From: Rhynochetos jubatus
Lineage: Eukaryota > Chordata > Aves > Eurypygiformes > Rhynochetidae
Direction: 5' to 3'
Assembly: GCA_027574665.1 (NCBI GenBank)
Contig: CM050656.1
Span: 2,851,001-2,915,000, forward strand
DNA length: 64,000 nucleotides
In this document: one piece after another, positions 27,301 through 39,190 of the stretch
Numbering within the stretch: the first letter of the stretch is position 1
Layout: each line of letters opens with the position of its first letter
Notes under the pieces: generated by a model
What the model was told of the DNA's origin: nothing
What the model saw: only the letters and a program-made list of their open reading frames with translations
Databases searched by the model: none
Position numbers and translations under genes: made by a program

Positions 27301-27689
27301 GAGACAACCTTGCAGAAGCTTTTCCTACCCGTCTTGATAATGAAACATCTTTGAGTTGGGACTTTCTCAAGCTCAGTGTAGTTTTATGGCAGTTCTGGTC
27401 TCTAATTGGAGTCTTTGGGGAAAACCCTTTGGAATATTCAAAACCCTCTCTGTGTTTGATAATGCTATGCACATCTCCCTCTTCCCTTTCTCTCTCACAT
27501 TTCCACAGGAAGAAGTTCAAGGGTCTTGTGTACCCAGAATATTACTTTTGGGTTTATTCCTTTTGTACTGGGGGAAGCTGTGGGGCCAGCCCAGAGCCTG
27601 GAAATGGGGCAACAGCCTTTTCCTTGAAAAACAGATCTTTGGGGCTGCAGAGACCAGCTCTGTACAGCAGGTTGGATGAGCATAACTCG
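24343..27689. other. Non-coding sequence, no recognisable feature
   Basis: No gene or dispersed repeat is recognised. A pyrimidine tract ending in CACAG at about 27508 resembles a splice acceptor. The frame behind it runs into GC-rich sequence without a donor or family resemblance, so I do not call an exon. Confidence 0.55.
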
Positions 27690-28160
27690 CTTAACAGGCC
27701 CTTGCTAATACATAAATCACGTGAAGAGTCCCAAATTTCACTGATCTCATATATTGTAGCCTGTCGCAAATGCTGTAATACATCATTGCGTTGTCGGAAC
27801 AGCATAGAATAACTCAACAAAGAGCTGAAGGCAGGCCACATCTGGCATGTCTAGACTGGAAAATAGGTTACGTTTGAAAATGTTAGCTCTTCCCCAGAGT
27901 CACTCATGACCAGTTAACATATTTTTGAAAGTATTAAATTGCATTTGCAGTAGGAGCAAAATCATGTTTAAATTGCTGTTAACTAACACGTTTTCAAGTG
28001 TGGCCTATTTTTTTCTCATTTAGAAATGGCTTTATCAGCTGAGCTGTCACCAACATGAGATGGGATGTGTGAAATGTGAAGAGGTAGGAAATGTTAAAGG
28101 AGGCTTTTTATTATCCCCAGTATTTGGTTTGGGTTAATTTCAACCTTGGGCTGCAGATTC
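27690..28160. other. AT-rich island, possible conserved non-coding element
   Basis: About 470 bases of AT-rich, repeat-free sequence with no open frame and several TTAAC, TAAAT and TTTATTA words. Its composition contrasts with the GC-richer flanks. A regulatory role is an inference from texture only. Confidence 0.25.
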
Positions 28161-28492
28161 CTGTAACCCATTTTGCTGAAACCAGTTTGTGCCCCCATTA
28201 AGGAAAGGGGTAAGTAGGTTGGGGAACGTGGGGTTTCTTGGTAAGCGCATCACTCGCAGGTCGGTCTAGGAAGTCTGATATATCCAGTCAAAAGTCTCTG
28301 CTGGTCAAAACTGTGATGTGCTTCTCTGGAAAGTGTCAGGGTTTGGGAGCTGGGTACCTTCTGGCACTGGGTCAAGACAGACCCTGAGGTGTTTGGTGAG
28401 AACAATGTTCTGCCTAAACCTGGCCTTTACCGGGGTCAAGTATGTTTTATCACCGAGTTCAGCCCCTGGTTTTCCCACCTGATACATGTTAA
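28161..28492. other. Short non-coding spacer
   Basis: Nothing recognisable. The interval leads directly into the next CR1 fragment. Confidence 0.5.
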
Positions 28493-28774
28493 GATTTTAC
28501 AGGGGCAGGGAGTGACAGGATAAGGGGTAATGGGTTTAAACTGAAAAAGGGAGATTGAGATTGGAGATCAGGAAGAAATTCTTCCTGCAGAGGGTGGGGA
28601 GCACTGGGGCAAGTTGCCCAGAGAAGCTGTGGATGCCCCATCCCTGGCAGTGTCCAAGGCCAGGCTGGATGAGGCTTGGAGCAACCTGGTCTAGTGGAGG
28701 GTGTCCCTGCCCATGGCAGGGGGTGGCACTGGGTGGGCTTTAAGGTCCATTCCAGCTCAGACCATTCTGTGGTT
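28493..28774 (+). mobile_element. CR1 LINE 3'UTR fragment (type B)
   Basis: The last ~280 bases of a CR1, 5'-truncated in the 3'UTR. It includes the AGGAAGAAATTCTTCCTG segment near 28570 and the GTGGATGCCCCATCCCTGGC segment near 28629. It ends at about 28774 in a tail reduced to CATTCTGTGGTT. It aligns closely with the copies at 31.4-31.65 and 45.46-45.72 kb. Confidence 0.95.
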
Positions 28775-28990
28775 ACAGCTCACCTGCCCTGGGAAAAGAG
28801 CGTGGTCATCTCAGCCGACACTACAACACTTTTTGCTAGTGTCAATTTAAATAACTATTTGGCGTATAGACTGATACTTTATTATTTGACTTTTTTCTGT
28901 TGTTATCCATGAGAATTAATTTTCCATTAATTACTTTTCTGCTTATTACTGACGGTAGACTAACTAATAATTCCATCAGTGGGGTTCAGG
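28775..28990. other. AT-rich island with homeodomain-like inverted repeat
   Basis: Very AT-rich sequence directly after the CR1. AATTAAT at 28914-28920 and ATTAATT at 28926-28932 form a perfect 7-bp inverted repeat with a 5-bp spacer. This is the geometry of paired homeodomain-type sites. Such words arise readily in AT-rich DNA. Confidence 0.25.
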
Positions 28991-31084
28991 GGCAGAGCCT
29001 GCTGCAGTGTACTCCTGGTGTCACAGGTCACATGCAGTGGTAGCTCTCGGAGCTGATTATCCGCAGGCTGCTGAGGGAACATGAGCTCCAAGGAGGAGCT
29101 CCTGAGTCAGAAATCAGAAGGCAAAAGCCTCCAGACAGCATCTTGGTCACACGTGCTGGCACACAGAAAGGTCATTCCCTGCAAAGTACAGGCAGGGATG
29201 TCCTGGGGAGTCAGGCTGGTGCTGCCACAGACATGGTTTTCTCTCCAGTATCTCATTGTGTCTCTTCTTTCAATGTGCATATGGTGCTTGGGACTTGTCT
29301 GAGGGGTTAATTGTGCTGTAGAAAGCAGAGATAGGAAATCTGAGAAGAGAACGACCTAAATGGGCCGTGAAGAGTTCAGTAGCTCAATCTGACCTCATTG
29401 GGTAAAAGATAAAACCCTTTTGGTTTTCAGGAATTGAGACCTGTCAGAGGATGAAGGATTGCAGGCTTTGTGCATCGCTCTGTTGCTCAAATAAACGGGG
29501 CCACCTCATCTCATCAGGGGGCTAAAGCTGTCCTGGCCCCATCCGCGGGCTCTGTGGCCACGCAGTGCTGCACGTGCCCTGCAGAGCAAACCACAGGGCC
29601 TTTTGGCTCTGCTGCGTCCTGGACATTGCACGTTAAATAATCCTTTTTAAAATTCCTCTGCTTCAGAATTGGGGTGAAAAGTAGTTAAGAATGGATATGT
29701 GAGCATTAATTAATCTCAGTCTATCCAATTCTGTTTAAGCAGCAAGCATTTTTAGCTGCTGCTCGTGGTGATAATTTTCTGAGTTTATTAATAGTTGGAC
29801 TGAATTTCTGCGCTCCCCTGCTCAGGAGCAGGTCACTGGGGGTGGACGAGCAATGGGCTGCTGCGGGGAAGGTGCAGGGGAGCTTCTCCACAGAAAGCGG
29901 CAGGAGCCTGTGGAAGTAACAGGATAGAAAAATAAAAAACAAAACTGGGAGGATTTTGTGGCTTAAGGGGATGACATGACATTTTCAAGAGCTTTGGCGA
30001 AGACTATGTTTTGCTCGCAGCTGAGGTATGAATGGTGAGAGCTTTGTGGAAGGAGGCAGAGGAAAGCCAGTAAGTTAAAAAAACTTCCTTGGTGCAAACC
30101 CCACGGGATCTGGAAGAGGCCAGCACATGGGCTGGGCACGGCAGCACTGGGGGCACAGCCCAGGTGAGGCTTTTTGGGTGATGCATGGAGAAGCAGTGGT
30201 GGATGGTCATCCAAGGAAAGCTGGGGAGAGCTGGGGAAGGGCACCGGATATGGGGTTTGGGGGGCAGCAGTGGTTAGGCTGATGGACCTTAAAGACTTCC
30301 TCAATGGACCACCCAAACCTGATCTGTGACCCCAATGTGGATGGACTACGGAAAGCCCCATGCTGCAGAATGAAGTGCTCCTTTCTGAGAACTGGCCCGT
30401 GGCTTTGGTCGATGCAGAGTTTGGGGACCTGCAATTTTGGCATCTTGGTGCACCAACGGTGTAGTTGGGAGGTCAAGTGCACATGTCAGCACTGTCGTTT
30501 GGAACTGGAAAATGAAAGCGTGTGGAAATTTGGGAACAGGACCTGCAGCAGAGCTGGGGTTTGTGCCTTGGGCAGGGGGTGGCCAAGGCTGGCCCAGAGA
30601 GGGTTGGGGAATGCCTGTGGCTTGATGTTGGGTCAGTGTGTGCTGCCCATATAAGACCAGAGCTCTCTGGCATATCTCTGCTCATGGTGCCTGCATGGAC
30701 ATCGGTGGTACACAGTGCTCTATGCTTCTGAAACTGGGAGTGTGGAGGCGTTCACAGCCGCAGACATCCATCCCCTAGTTAGTGAGAGATTTAAATATTG
30801 TTGAAAATCTTGAGGAAATCAATAAACACATTTAATGACCTCCTGTTGAAGGATGGCTTAAGCTACAGTAACTATTGACCAGGCTGTAGCACTAAGAAAT
30901 GAATGAAACCTGATACCCCATGCACCTTTTGCAGTTCTGCTTGGAGATGCCGGTGGGACCTTGAGCTGTCCATCATGGGAACAGCACATGTTTACTCATG
31001 GCTTCCTACATATCAGCTGTCTGTGAGCATCTCGCTGTGGTGGGTAACATCCTGCCCTAGCAAAGCGTCGAGGAGTTTGATCTT
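28991..31084. other. Non-coding sequence, no recognisable feature
   Basis: No gene or clear repeat is recognised. A phrase near 30270-30310 weakly resembles a CR1 3' end but is too short and divergent to call. Confidence 0.5.
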
Positions 31085-31651
31085 CAGGGAGGTGATTCTC
31101 CCCCTCTGCTCTGGGGAGACCCCCCCACTGCAGTTTTACATCCAGGTTTGGGCCTCCCAACATCAGAAGGACCTGGAGCTGTCAGAGTGAGTCCAGAGGA
31201 GCCACTGAGATGCTCCGAGGGCTGGAGCCCCTCTGCCATGGGGACAGGCTGGGAGAGTTGGGGGTATCCAGCCTGGAGAAGGGAAGGCTCCAGGGAGACC
31301 TTAGAGCCCCTTCCAGTGCCTGGGGGGGCTACAAGAAGGCTGGGGGGGGGGACTTTTTCCAAGGGCCTGTAGTGGCAGGACAAGGGTTAACGGGTTTAAA
31401 TTGAAAGTGGGTAGATTTAGATTAGATATCAGGAAGAAATTCTTCCTGGAGAGGGTGGGCAGCACTGGGACAGGTTGCCCAGAGAAGCTGTGGATGCCCC
31501 ATCCCTGGCAGTGTCCAAGGCCAGGCTGGATGAGGCTTGGAGCAACCTGGTCTATGGAAGGTGTCCCTGCCCATGGCAGGGGGTGGGACTGGGTGAGCTT
31601 CAGGGACCCTTCCAGCCCAAACCACTCTGTGGTTCTACGATTCTATGATCT
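31085..31651 (+). mobile_element. CR1 LINE fragment with complete 3' end (type B)
   Basis: The fragment starts in the last ORF2 codons (the segment upstream of 31190 corresponds to the end of the reverse-transcriptase frame) and runs through the 3'UTR to the tail. The tail at 31630-31650 is the best preserved in the window, with GGTTCTACG, ATTCTATG and ATC following one another in CR1 style. G-runs at 31321-31352 have grown and may be slippage. It is 5'-truncated and non-coding. Confidence 0.95.
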
Positions 31652-32618
31652 CCAGCTTCAGTGCAAGGCCAGGGCAGGGGGTGCCAGGACTGGCGCAGGG
31701 TGGCTGGGTATGCAGGGCACAGCTCTCTGGAGCCCTGAGCAAGATCTTTGCTCTGTGTTTGTCACAAACATCAGCCTGGGATGTACACACCAAAGGCTGT
31801 GGTCTCATTTGGGCCTGCACTGGTGGGGAGGGCAGCAGAGGGTGTCCTGGCGGAAGGGAGAGGAATGGAGCCAGCAGCCCCAGCGGTCTACCCTCCTTGC
31901 GTTACACAATGCTGTTTTTTCCAGGGAAAACACATAGAAATGTCTCTGTGTGTCCAGGTTTGCAAAGTTGTGTTTGCTGTAGGGTGTCAAGTCTGCAAAA
32001 TCCAATAACTATGGATTTCATCTGTATTCAGTGAAACAGTACTTTCCTGGATTCTAGGTATTTGATTGTTTAATTTGATTATTTTGAAAGTCAGAGAAGG
32101 ATAACAAATATTTTTGTAAGATTAATATGAACTTGTTAAGCAAAATGTGAGTGGAGTCAGCCGCAGTTCCTTTTTTAGCTCTTTTATTCCTCATTCCGTG
32201 CTGTGACAGTGCTGTTCCTTCCGCTTAGCTAAGAATAGCCGAGTCTCCCAGGAGCGGGCTCAGACATGTGCTTCCTAGGGCTTCATAAGAAAAGTCAACT
32301 TTGCAGGGGTGTGTGAAGGGGAAAAACACCTCCAGCAAGTTGTGTGTGTGTTGTCTTTACTGACCATGACTCTTTCCTTGCCTGCTGCCCTTTCCGCTGG
32401 ATAAAACAGCGTGGACTTCAGCTGCAGTTGGACACGGAGTTAAGTCTGGATGCAAAGCTGCTGTAGCTGGTGCAGAGAAACGTGTAGCAGTCTGACTGAC
32501 GTTTAATACAGGAGCTGGTATGTGCTGCTGCCAGAGGAGCTTTGCCTTGTGCTTTCTTCTCCCATGCAGACTCCCTGGGAGCAGTGAGGCAGGTGGAGGC
32601 ACATCCCTGTCCCCGGCT
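31652..32618. other. Non-coding spacer between two opposed CR1 copies
   Basis: Nothing recognisable as a gene or repeat. The part at 32030-32160 is AT-rich. The flanking CR1 pieces are on opposite strands and of different 3' types, so this is not one rearranged element. Confidence 0.5.
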
Positions 32619-32830
32619 GAATCCCAGAATTGTTTGGATTGGAAAAGAGCTTTAAGACCACCCAGTCCAACCATTAACCCAGCACTGCCAAGCCCACCAC
32701 TAACCCATGTCCCTCAGCACCTCGTCCACACGTTTCTTAAATCCCCCCTGGGATGGTGACTCCCCCCTCCCTGGGCAGCCCCTTCCAATGCCTGACAGCC
32801 CTTTCTGGAAGGCATTTTTCCTAAATTACA
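32619..32830 (-). mobile_element. CR1 LINE 3'-end fragment (type A)
   Basis: On the minus strand this is the last ~210 bases of a type-A CR1 3'UTR, matching the copies at 24.15-24.34, 41.72-41.90 and 58.08-58.27 kb. The tail is reduced to about one unit (GAATCCCAGAAT on the plus strand). It is strongly 5'-truncated near 32830. Confidence 0.95.
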
Positions 32831-33720
32831 TTTATGCATATAATGTACAATTTCTACCTCACGCAGTTCCTCCAAGCCCCTTTCCAAACAGGACGGTGTT
32901 CACCAGCTCTGTTGGGAAGCTGTTTCTATGCCGGGCAGGTCCAGTTGACATCTCTGGGCAGGAATTGCTGTGCTGCAGCTCGTAAAGGGGTTTTGAATTC
33001 AGCGAGGTGCTCGCTGTTGCAATTACATGGGGCCAGGCTGGAAAAGCAGCAGTTTCATTACAGGAAATTCAACTCGTTCTTGACATAACTATTACACTGA
33101 TTAGATGAAACAATTTTGCATAAGTGTGGTGGCAGCAAATGGCAACTTATGCAAGAGAGGTTAAAATAATCTAATAGGTTTTTTTCCCACAACTATATTT
33201 CGACTGAACTTACAAAGATGTCATCTTCATGGACAATAACCGGAGTGGCTAAGTGCTGTGTACTTACAGCCCTACCCACGCTTCGGAGCAGAGCACTGGT
33301 TATGGGATGCCACCATTTGTAAATTAATTAACCCTGAGTGCATAGCCATTTGCACTGGGAAATAATATATAGCAGCAGCTATAAACCCAGTTTTATGCCT
33401 TTGTGAGTATTTGTGAACCAAAGAGGAGGAAAGTCATTAATACTTATTTTCTGCCAGCTTTTAGAGCTTAGAATTACCTCATTAAGTGCTGAAGAGATGA
33501 GCTCACAGTGAGAAACCTCTGCTCTAAACTTGCTAATAATTGCAGAAAGCAAGGTGAATATTCTTAGTGCTGTTGAAGGTCTTGGTGTGCCAAAGACATC
33601 TTTTCCCCTGAGTTGGTTTTATTGTGACTTGTCCCATCCCAGGTTTTTGTTCCTTTTTAGAATGTCAGTTTTTGGTTCAAGTCTTTACGTTTTAATAATT
33701 GGGTTTATACCTTTGGATAT
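32831..33720. other. AT-rich island, possible conserved non-coding element
   Basis: AT-rich, repeat-free and without open frames. The part 33320-33490 has dense TAATTAA, AATAATATATAG and ATTAATAC words. It is the longest AT-rich island between repeats in the window. Conservation is not tested here. Confidence 0.25.
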
Positions 33721-36060
33721 CTGTCTTCTGCTGCTGGCTCCCGGTGCCACCGATGCCTGCACTCCTCTGCCTGCCCAGCGTCCGCGCTGAGATGCATCAG
33801 TACGTACCGCGTGTTCTGGCATTTCTGTCGCCCTTGTGCTTGTTCTAAATCATGCCAGTTGATGTGCTTTTCGTACCTGTGCCGGCAACAATTAGAGCGG
33901 GTTTGATGAGAAACATCAGCAACAGGAGGAGCAGCAAAGGTGCCGCCCTTCTTTGACCACGATCTAATGGTAGCTTCATCATTCGGGCAAAAAGACTCCT
34001 TGGATAAAACTTATCCCAGAGACACCGTATGCCATGCACACCAGCATTCCCCTCTCTGGGCACCTGCAGAACGATGATGCTACAGATCCAGCCGCTGAGC
34101 CCGGAATTACCTTGTCCTGAGCCCTGGGGAGCAGCGGCTGCGGTGATGGCGGTGGCTGTTGTCCCCAGTTCAGCGTCCGGTGAGTTGCTGTCCATACTTT
34201 ACATGGAAACGTGTTTCCACAGCCCGTGCTCTAGCAGCTGGAGACGTTTGCTGGGGCGTGCAGTGCAGAACACGCCAGGAGAGGCACAGACCGCGGCTGG
34301 CTTACGGAAAAGCCAACAAACCCCAGTTTAAGAACAGTTGCAAGTTTGAGATTTTGCTCAATTATTTTAAAGGTTCTTTCCTGAAACGCCGCTCCCCACC
34401 TCCAGGGGCCAATTCTTGTTAAATATTCACGGACCTTTCCGGCCGCTGTCTGTCTGTTCCCAACCACTGTGGGATTGCTGGAAGGAAAGCAGGAAGGCTG
34501 TTATCTGTGGGGTGCATCCCCCTTTGCCAAGGGAGAGCCAGCACCCAGGAGGCTTCCCAGGCTGTTTCCCAGAGGAGGCAGGAGGGAGGCACCTGCCTGG
34601 CTTCCCAGAGGAATTGCGGCCCTTTCTGTTCCCCAACTCAACCCAGCATGAATCCCCCAAGAATGTGATCTTCTGAGGAGCACAGCAGCCTTCTGCAGCC
34701 GCCTGCTCTCCCCCCAGTCCATAATGCATCGTTAAATCAGCAAGTACTTGACATAATTAGATCCCAGCACAGGGCTGGAGTTTGTAGTGCTGCTGCAGCA
34801 CAAATAAACATCTTCACCGCAGCTGTGGGGCTTACCAGACAAAAACTCACTTGTCTCCCAAGAAAAATGTGGGAGAGCTTGTGCACTGGCAGGTGATTCC
34901 TGCTGCAAGGGTAGCTGGAACCAGAAACCCTTTTTTTGCCACCGATTTACTGCTTTTTTTTAAAAACAGCAAAATAAACCCAATGCTGGCTGTTGGCGGT
35001 ATTGGTGGTGCTGCCAGGAGTGGGGCTGGGACTGAGTATTGCTGAGTCAGCGTTTGCCCATTGGGGTTGGTGATACTGGTGGGTACCAGGTACTGGTTGA
35101 TGTGAGCAAGTACAGTTTAATTAGTATGATTGGTGCCAGTTTTGCAAAGAAAGATTTGTCCTGCTGTAGTCCAGGTTCAGATGAAACCCACCCCATGGCA
35201 GAGGGCTCCTAGGGATGCTCTCTGGCACCATCAAGAGCTCGTTTTGCACTAGCTTTTCCCTTCCCATCGCCAAGGGTTTGCCGGGCAACAGCCTAGATCT
35301 AGGGGTGCTCAAGCCACCCCGGACACACGGGCCAGCCCAGCTACGTTGCTTCGGCATGAGCAAAGCAACATGTTGTGTTGTCTTGGTCATTGGCAGTGAA
35401 AGTATGAAGGAGAATGAGTTTGCAACATGTGGAAGGAGGCCTGTCCTTGTGACACTGTCATCAGCTGAGGATGCACATCCACTCCTGCATGACAGTTGTG
35501 GAGAGGTGCTGTGATCTGGGCCGGTTCTGTGTTGGAGTCACACGTGAAATGCCAATGCTCCTGCCTCTGTCTGCATCCTGATCACAGGAGCTTTCCTCTT
35601 CAGTGCAGCCACCCGCAGAGTTTGCAACAATTCGAGCTTTGAACCCTTCCCTCCCCGAAGTGGCATGTTATCTACTCGTAGAGATCCGGCCAATGTACAC
35701 GTGGAGAAATCAAATGTACAACAGGCATCCTTTACACCTGGCATATAGGAGCTGATAAGCATTCCCAGCTGGATTTGAGATAAAAGATTTAGAAGCTGCT
35801 GGGTAAGGGGTTGGCCGGCAGGACCAGGCAGCGACGGCAGCAAAATCAGCTTTTCCAGTAGGAGCTCGGGATGCAGAGGCTGGCCGCTTTGCAGTCCTGT
35901 CCTGCCCCTAAGGGAACCCACAACGGATTTGCCAACATTTTTCCCCCCAAAGTATTCCAGAGCTGGGGGAAGTTTTGTTGGAACAGATGCCCGACCACAG
36001 CTGCTCTGTGAGCAGCGAGGCTTTCTACATTACTGAGCAAAGCTGTTCTGCAACGAACAC
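33721..36060. other. Non-coding sequence, moderately CpG-rich
   Basis: CpG dinucleotides are more frequent at 33.8-34.45 kb than before, but I do not see a dense island. A reverse-strand frame at 33845-34195 has a run of leucines from CAG/GAG-type repeats and resembles no known protein. No gene is called. Confidence 0.5.
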
Positions 36061-39000
36061 CTCACTTCAAAGCACCAGTATTCTGAATAGTTCTCTTAAA
36101 TGAATTTGACTTTGTTAATTTTACTAATATCTTACAACGCAGAAGAGCATATGTTGCTGCAAGACGAGCTGCATCCCAGGGGGCTGCCCGTGGGTGCTGT
36201 GGAGTGCCGTGTGCCCACGTTGCAGAAGCATTCCTTCTCCACTGTATAAATTCTTCGTGGTATTTGCTGAAACTGGCGTAGAGGTGACACCCTTCTGCTA
36301 AAGAAGTCCTTCATTTCCCAAAAAGCTCTGGCATCCAGCGGGAACTGCGGAAGAGGGTTTCGGAGTCGGGCCAGGAGGATGCTCGTTTACACCCAGGCAC
36401 TGGTGCAGCAGCATGTGGGAGTAGTTATGCTCCATAAATGTGGGTCAGGTCAGTTTGTCCTCTCTTCCCACAAGAGCGATGACTGGAGTCCATTCTAAAA
36501 ATTGACTTGTCATTGCTTGGGCTATACTAGCCGTAGTTTTCATGTCTCCTGCTATTGGAGCAGTCAGCTCCTGAGCTGCTTTTCCTCTTCTCCAGCATCC
36601 TTGTGTGAGTGGTTATATTTATGTGAAGCAAAACAGGAAAAGGTGAGATTCCAGACATTGCACCAACAAATTAAGAGGAGACTCTCTTGCTTCTACTGTA
36701 TAATGGTCTCTTCGTCCTGCGAGTTCTACGTCTCCTTTTACGGGCCCCACATCGGGAGATGTGCTGTGGAAGGGGCCTTTCATGTAGGGGAGTGTTCCTT
36801 CCACCAGGAGCCGTACTTCAGGGGATGTAATATCCTACGTGGTTTGGTTTTCACTGGCATTGCATAAAGAGGCACAGTGTTGTGTGGAATATCGACCCAA
36901 GTCTTGGGAGTTGTTACATGTCCCTGGGCCCTTCATATAACTTTCCAGTTGCTGGTGATGTTCCCAGTAGCGGTGGCCCAGAGTCCCCAGTGCCCTCCCC
37001 AAGCCTGGGGATATCTGTGCAGGTTTCAGCCCTGTGATCCTGGGTACCAGCCAGTCTGTTCATGGGGGAAGATCCCTCCCAACATGAACAGTGCTGGGAA
37101 AACAGATGCCTCTATGTTTCTCTGTTGGATTTTGCTGGAGCTGCTTAGGGCAGCTCCTTGCTCTTCCCTGTAAACTGTGCACAATCCCACAGCTGGAAAG
37201 GGATGCGCTCACCCCAGTGCACCTGTTTGGCATGTTGCACCCCCCCTGCCTGCTCCCCTGTGAAGCTCTCCAAGGGTAGAGCAGTGCAGGGGAAACCAAA
37301 TCCTGTCCCATCAGTGTGGGGTACCAAACCCTCAGTGCCCGGTGGTGCTCAGATCAGGGACTCTGCCTCTGGGAGCATCAGCCTGGCTCCCGCTGCCGGC
37401 AAATAGGGCTTTACCCCTACATTTCATTATATCTATTGGGCTCTGATTTCCCTTGGCGCCTCTGGAGAGAGCTGCTGTCCTTACGAAGCGGGAAGGATGA
37501 GCTCCCTCATCCAGGGTGGGCAGTAGTTCATTAGGCATCGTCCTGGCTGTCAGAGGGCTCTGCTGTGGCTGTGGTGATACCAGTCCTGGTTAATGTGGGG
37601 TGAGGAGGGGGCATGTGAGTGACGCCTTCATGGCTTTTCCAGGAATGCATTGGCATCTTCCCTGGGAAGTCGTTGCTTTCCAGGTCCTACGGGATTCAAA
37701 CAGGTACTTGCCCTAGAGAAACATAACTGACCCTTGTCCTGAGGCGCTTCAGCCACAGGGGTTTTAAATGAATCTTCTGTTGTCTCTTGGCACGCAGTTA
37801 AAATGGAACAAGCCCCTTTGGCTGTAGGTTATAAAACAGAGGCTTGTAGCTTCTGAAATTGTTAGTAAAACTTAATATTCCAGGAACATCAAAGATCTCT
37901 GGAGAGAAATCAATATTTCATGTTGTTCCCTCAGTACACACGTGCTGAGTGATGTTGTTTGGGAGGGAATGCAGGGCAGGAGCCTGGTCCTGCTCCTGCC
38001 TTTCCCTCTCCTGTGTTCCCGTCCCACAGGGGGGCTTCCTTGGCAGCTTCTGGGCAGAGTCCTGCCTGAAAGAGCGCAGCAGATCCCCTCTGTCCACCTT
38101 TCACTATGCAGTCTGGAAATAACGGAGATGAGAACCGTTTAAAAACAAAATATGGTAACAAGTGTGGTCAGAGCTGAGCGTTGAAAATGAGATTGTCTCA
38201 ACTCTACACAAAATGAAATTCCCGATGGAAGTAATTAGCAATATTGCTAATAATTTACTGTGCTGTATTTCAATATACCAGGCAGCTCCAGAAGTGCATT
38301 TCTTGAATGAATTGATGCCCGAGGGCTAATTCTCCTGTGATGGTTTCACACCCATCTCTCCCCGGCAGCGGCCATTCCTCTCTGCTGGGGAGAGGAGCGG
38401 TGCCAGCCCAGCAGCGCCAGGGTCCTGTGGGGACCACAGCACCATGTTCTGGGGAAAAGAGCTCCTTTAGTTTCCCCAGACTCTGCAGCGTCCCGAGGTG
38501 CCGCACCCCTGTGCCATTCGGGGCAGGGTGGAGGGAAAGCAGCCAGGTCTAGAGTCACAGACCTCCACCTGCCTATTCCCAGCCGCAGGAATTGCTCCTG
38601 CTCAAATTCATGAGGCATATACATGCACGTAGAAACGTGCACAGCACAGAACAGCTGAAGCGTTAAAAATGAGATCAGTGAGATGCTTATCCTCACAAAC
38701 AGGTACCCGCTGTGTCTATCTGGTATGCTACATGTTTACTCCCTTAGCATCCTTGCTGGAGGTGACTGCCTTGCCCTCCCTTTGGAAGTACTTCCAGACT
38801 GGGAGCTGCTTGAATCCGCTACACAGGGGATCAAGCAGCTGGATGATGAAAAGTAAACCAAGGCCACAATACCGTGGAAGAAATTGAAAAACTTTTCATT
38901 ATGCTTGGTGTCATAGCTCTGAAGCGCTGCTTGGGATCTATAAAACCAGCAGTAAGAGAGGAGGGAAGAGCAGGACCCTGTCCCCTGGCTCCCCACGGGG

Positions 39001-39190
39001 ACGGGGACTGGGTTTGCTTCCCGGGCATTTGTGTGCTGCTCCACAGCCGTCGCTGACACCAGCCCACGGTATCGCTCTTTTTCAGACTGAGATGCTGGAA
39101 GCTGTAATCTCTGGATTTCAACGCACAATAAGAACATTTAAGGCTTTATGTCAGTGTAGGTGGTGTTTAATTCCTCCTTCTTCACCTCCC
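36061..39190. other. Non-coding sequence, no recognisable feature
   Basis: No gene or dispersed repeat is recognised. Frames up to 133 codons are scattered on both strands. Composition alternates between GC-rich and AT-rich patches a few hundred bases long. Confidence 0.55.

Noticed and set aside
27480..27680. Splice-acceptor-like tract at about 27508 followed by an open frame
   Set aside because: No donor, no protein similarity and a competing frame in the same interval. Such acceptor words are frequent by chance.
30260..30330. Phrase resembling the last bases of a CR1 3' end
   Set aside because: The match is short and interrupted, with no tail repeat and no neighbouring 3'UTR sequence.
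33845..34195. Minus-strand frame with a poly-Leu run that resembles a membrane segment
   Set aside because: The Leu run is produced by a short GAG/CAG-type repeat. There are no exon signals or known domain.
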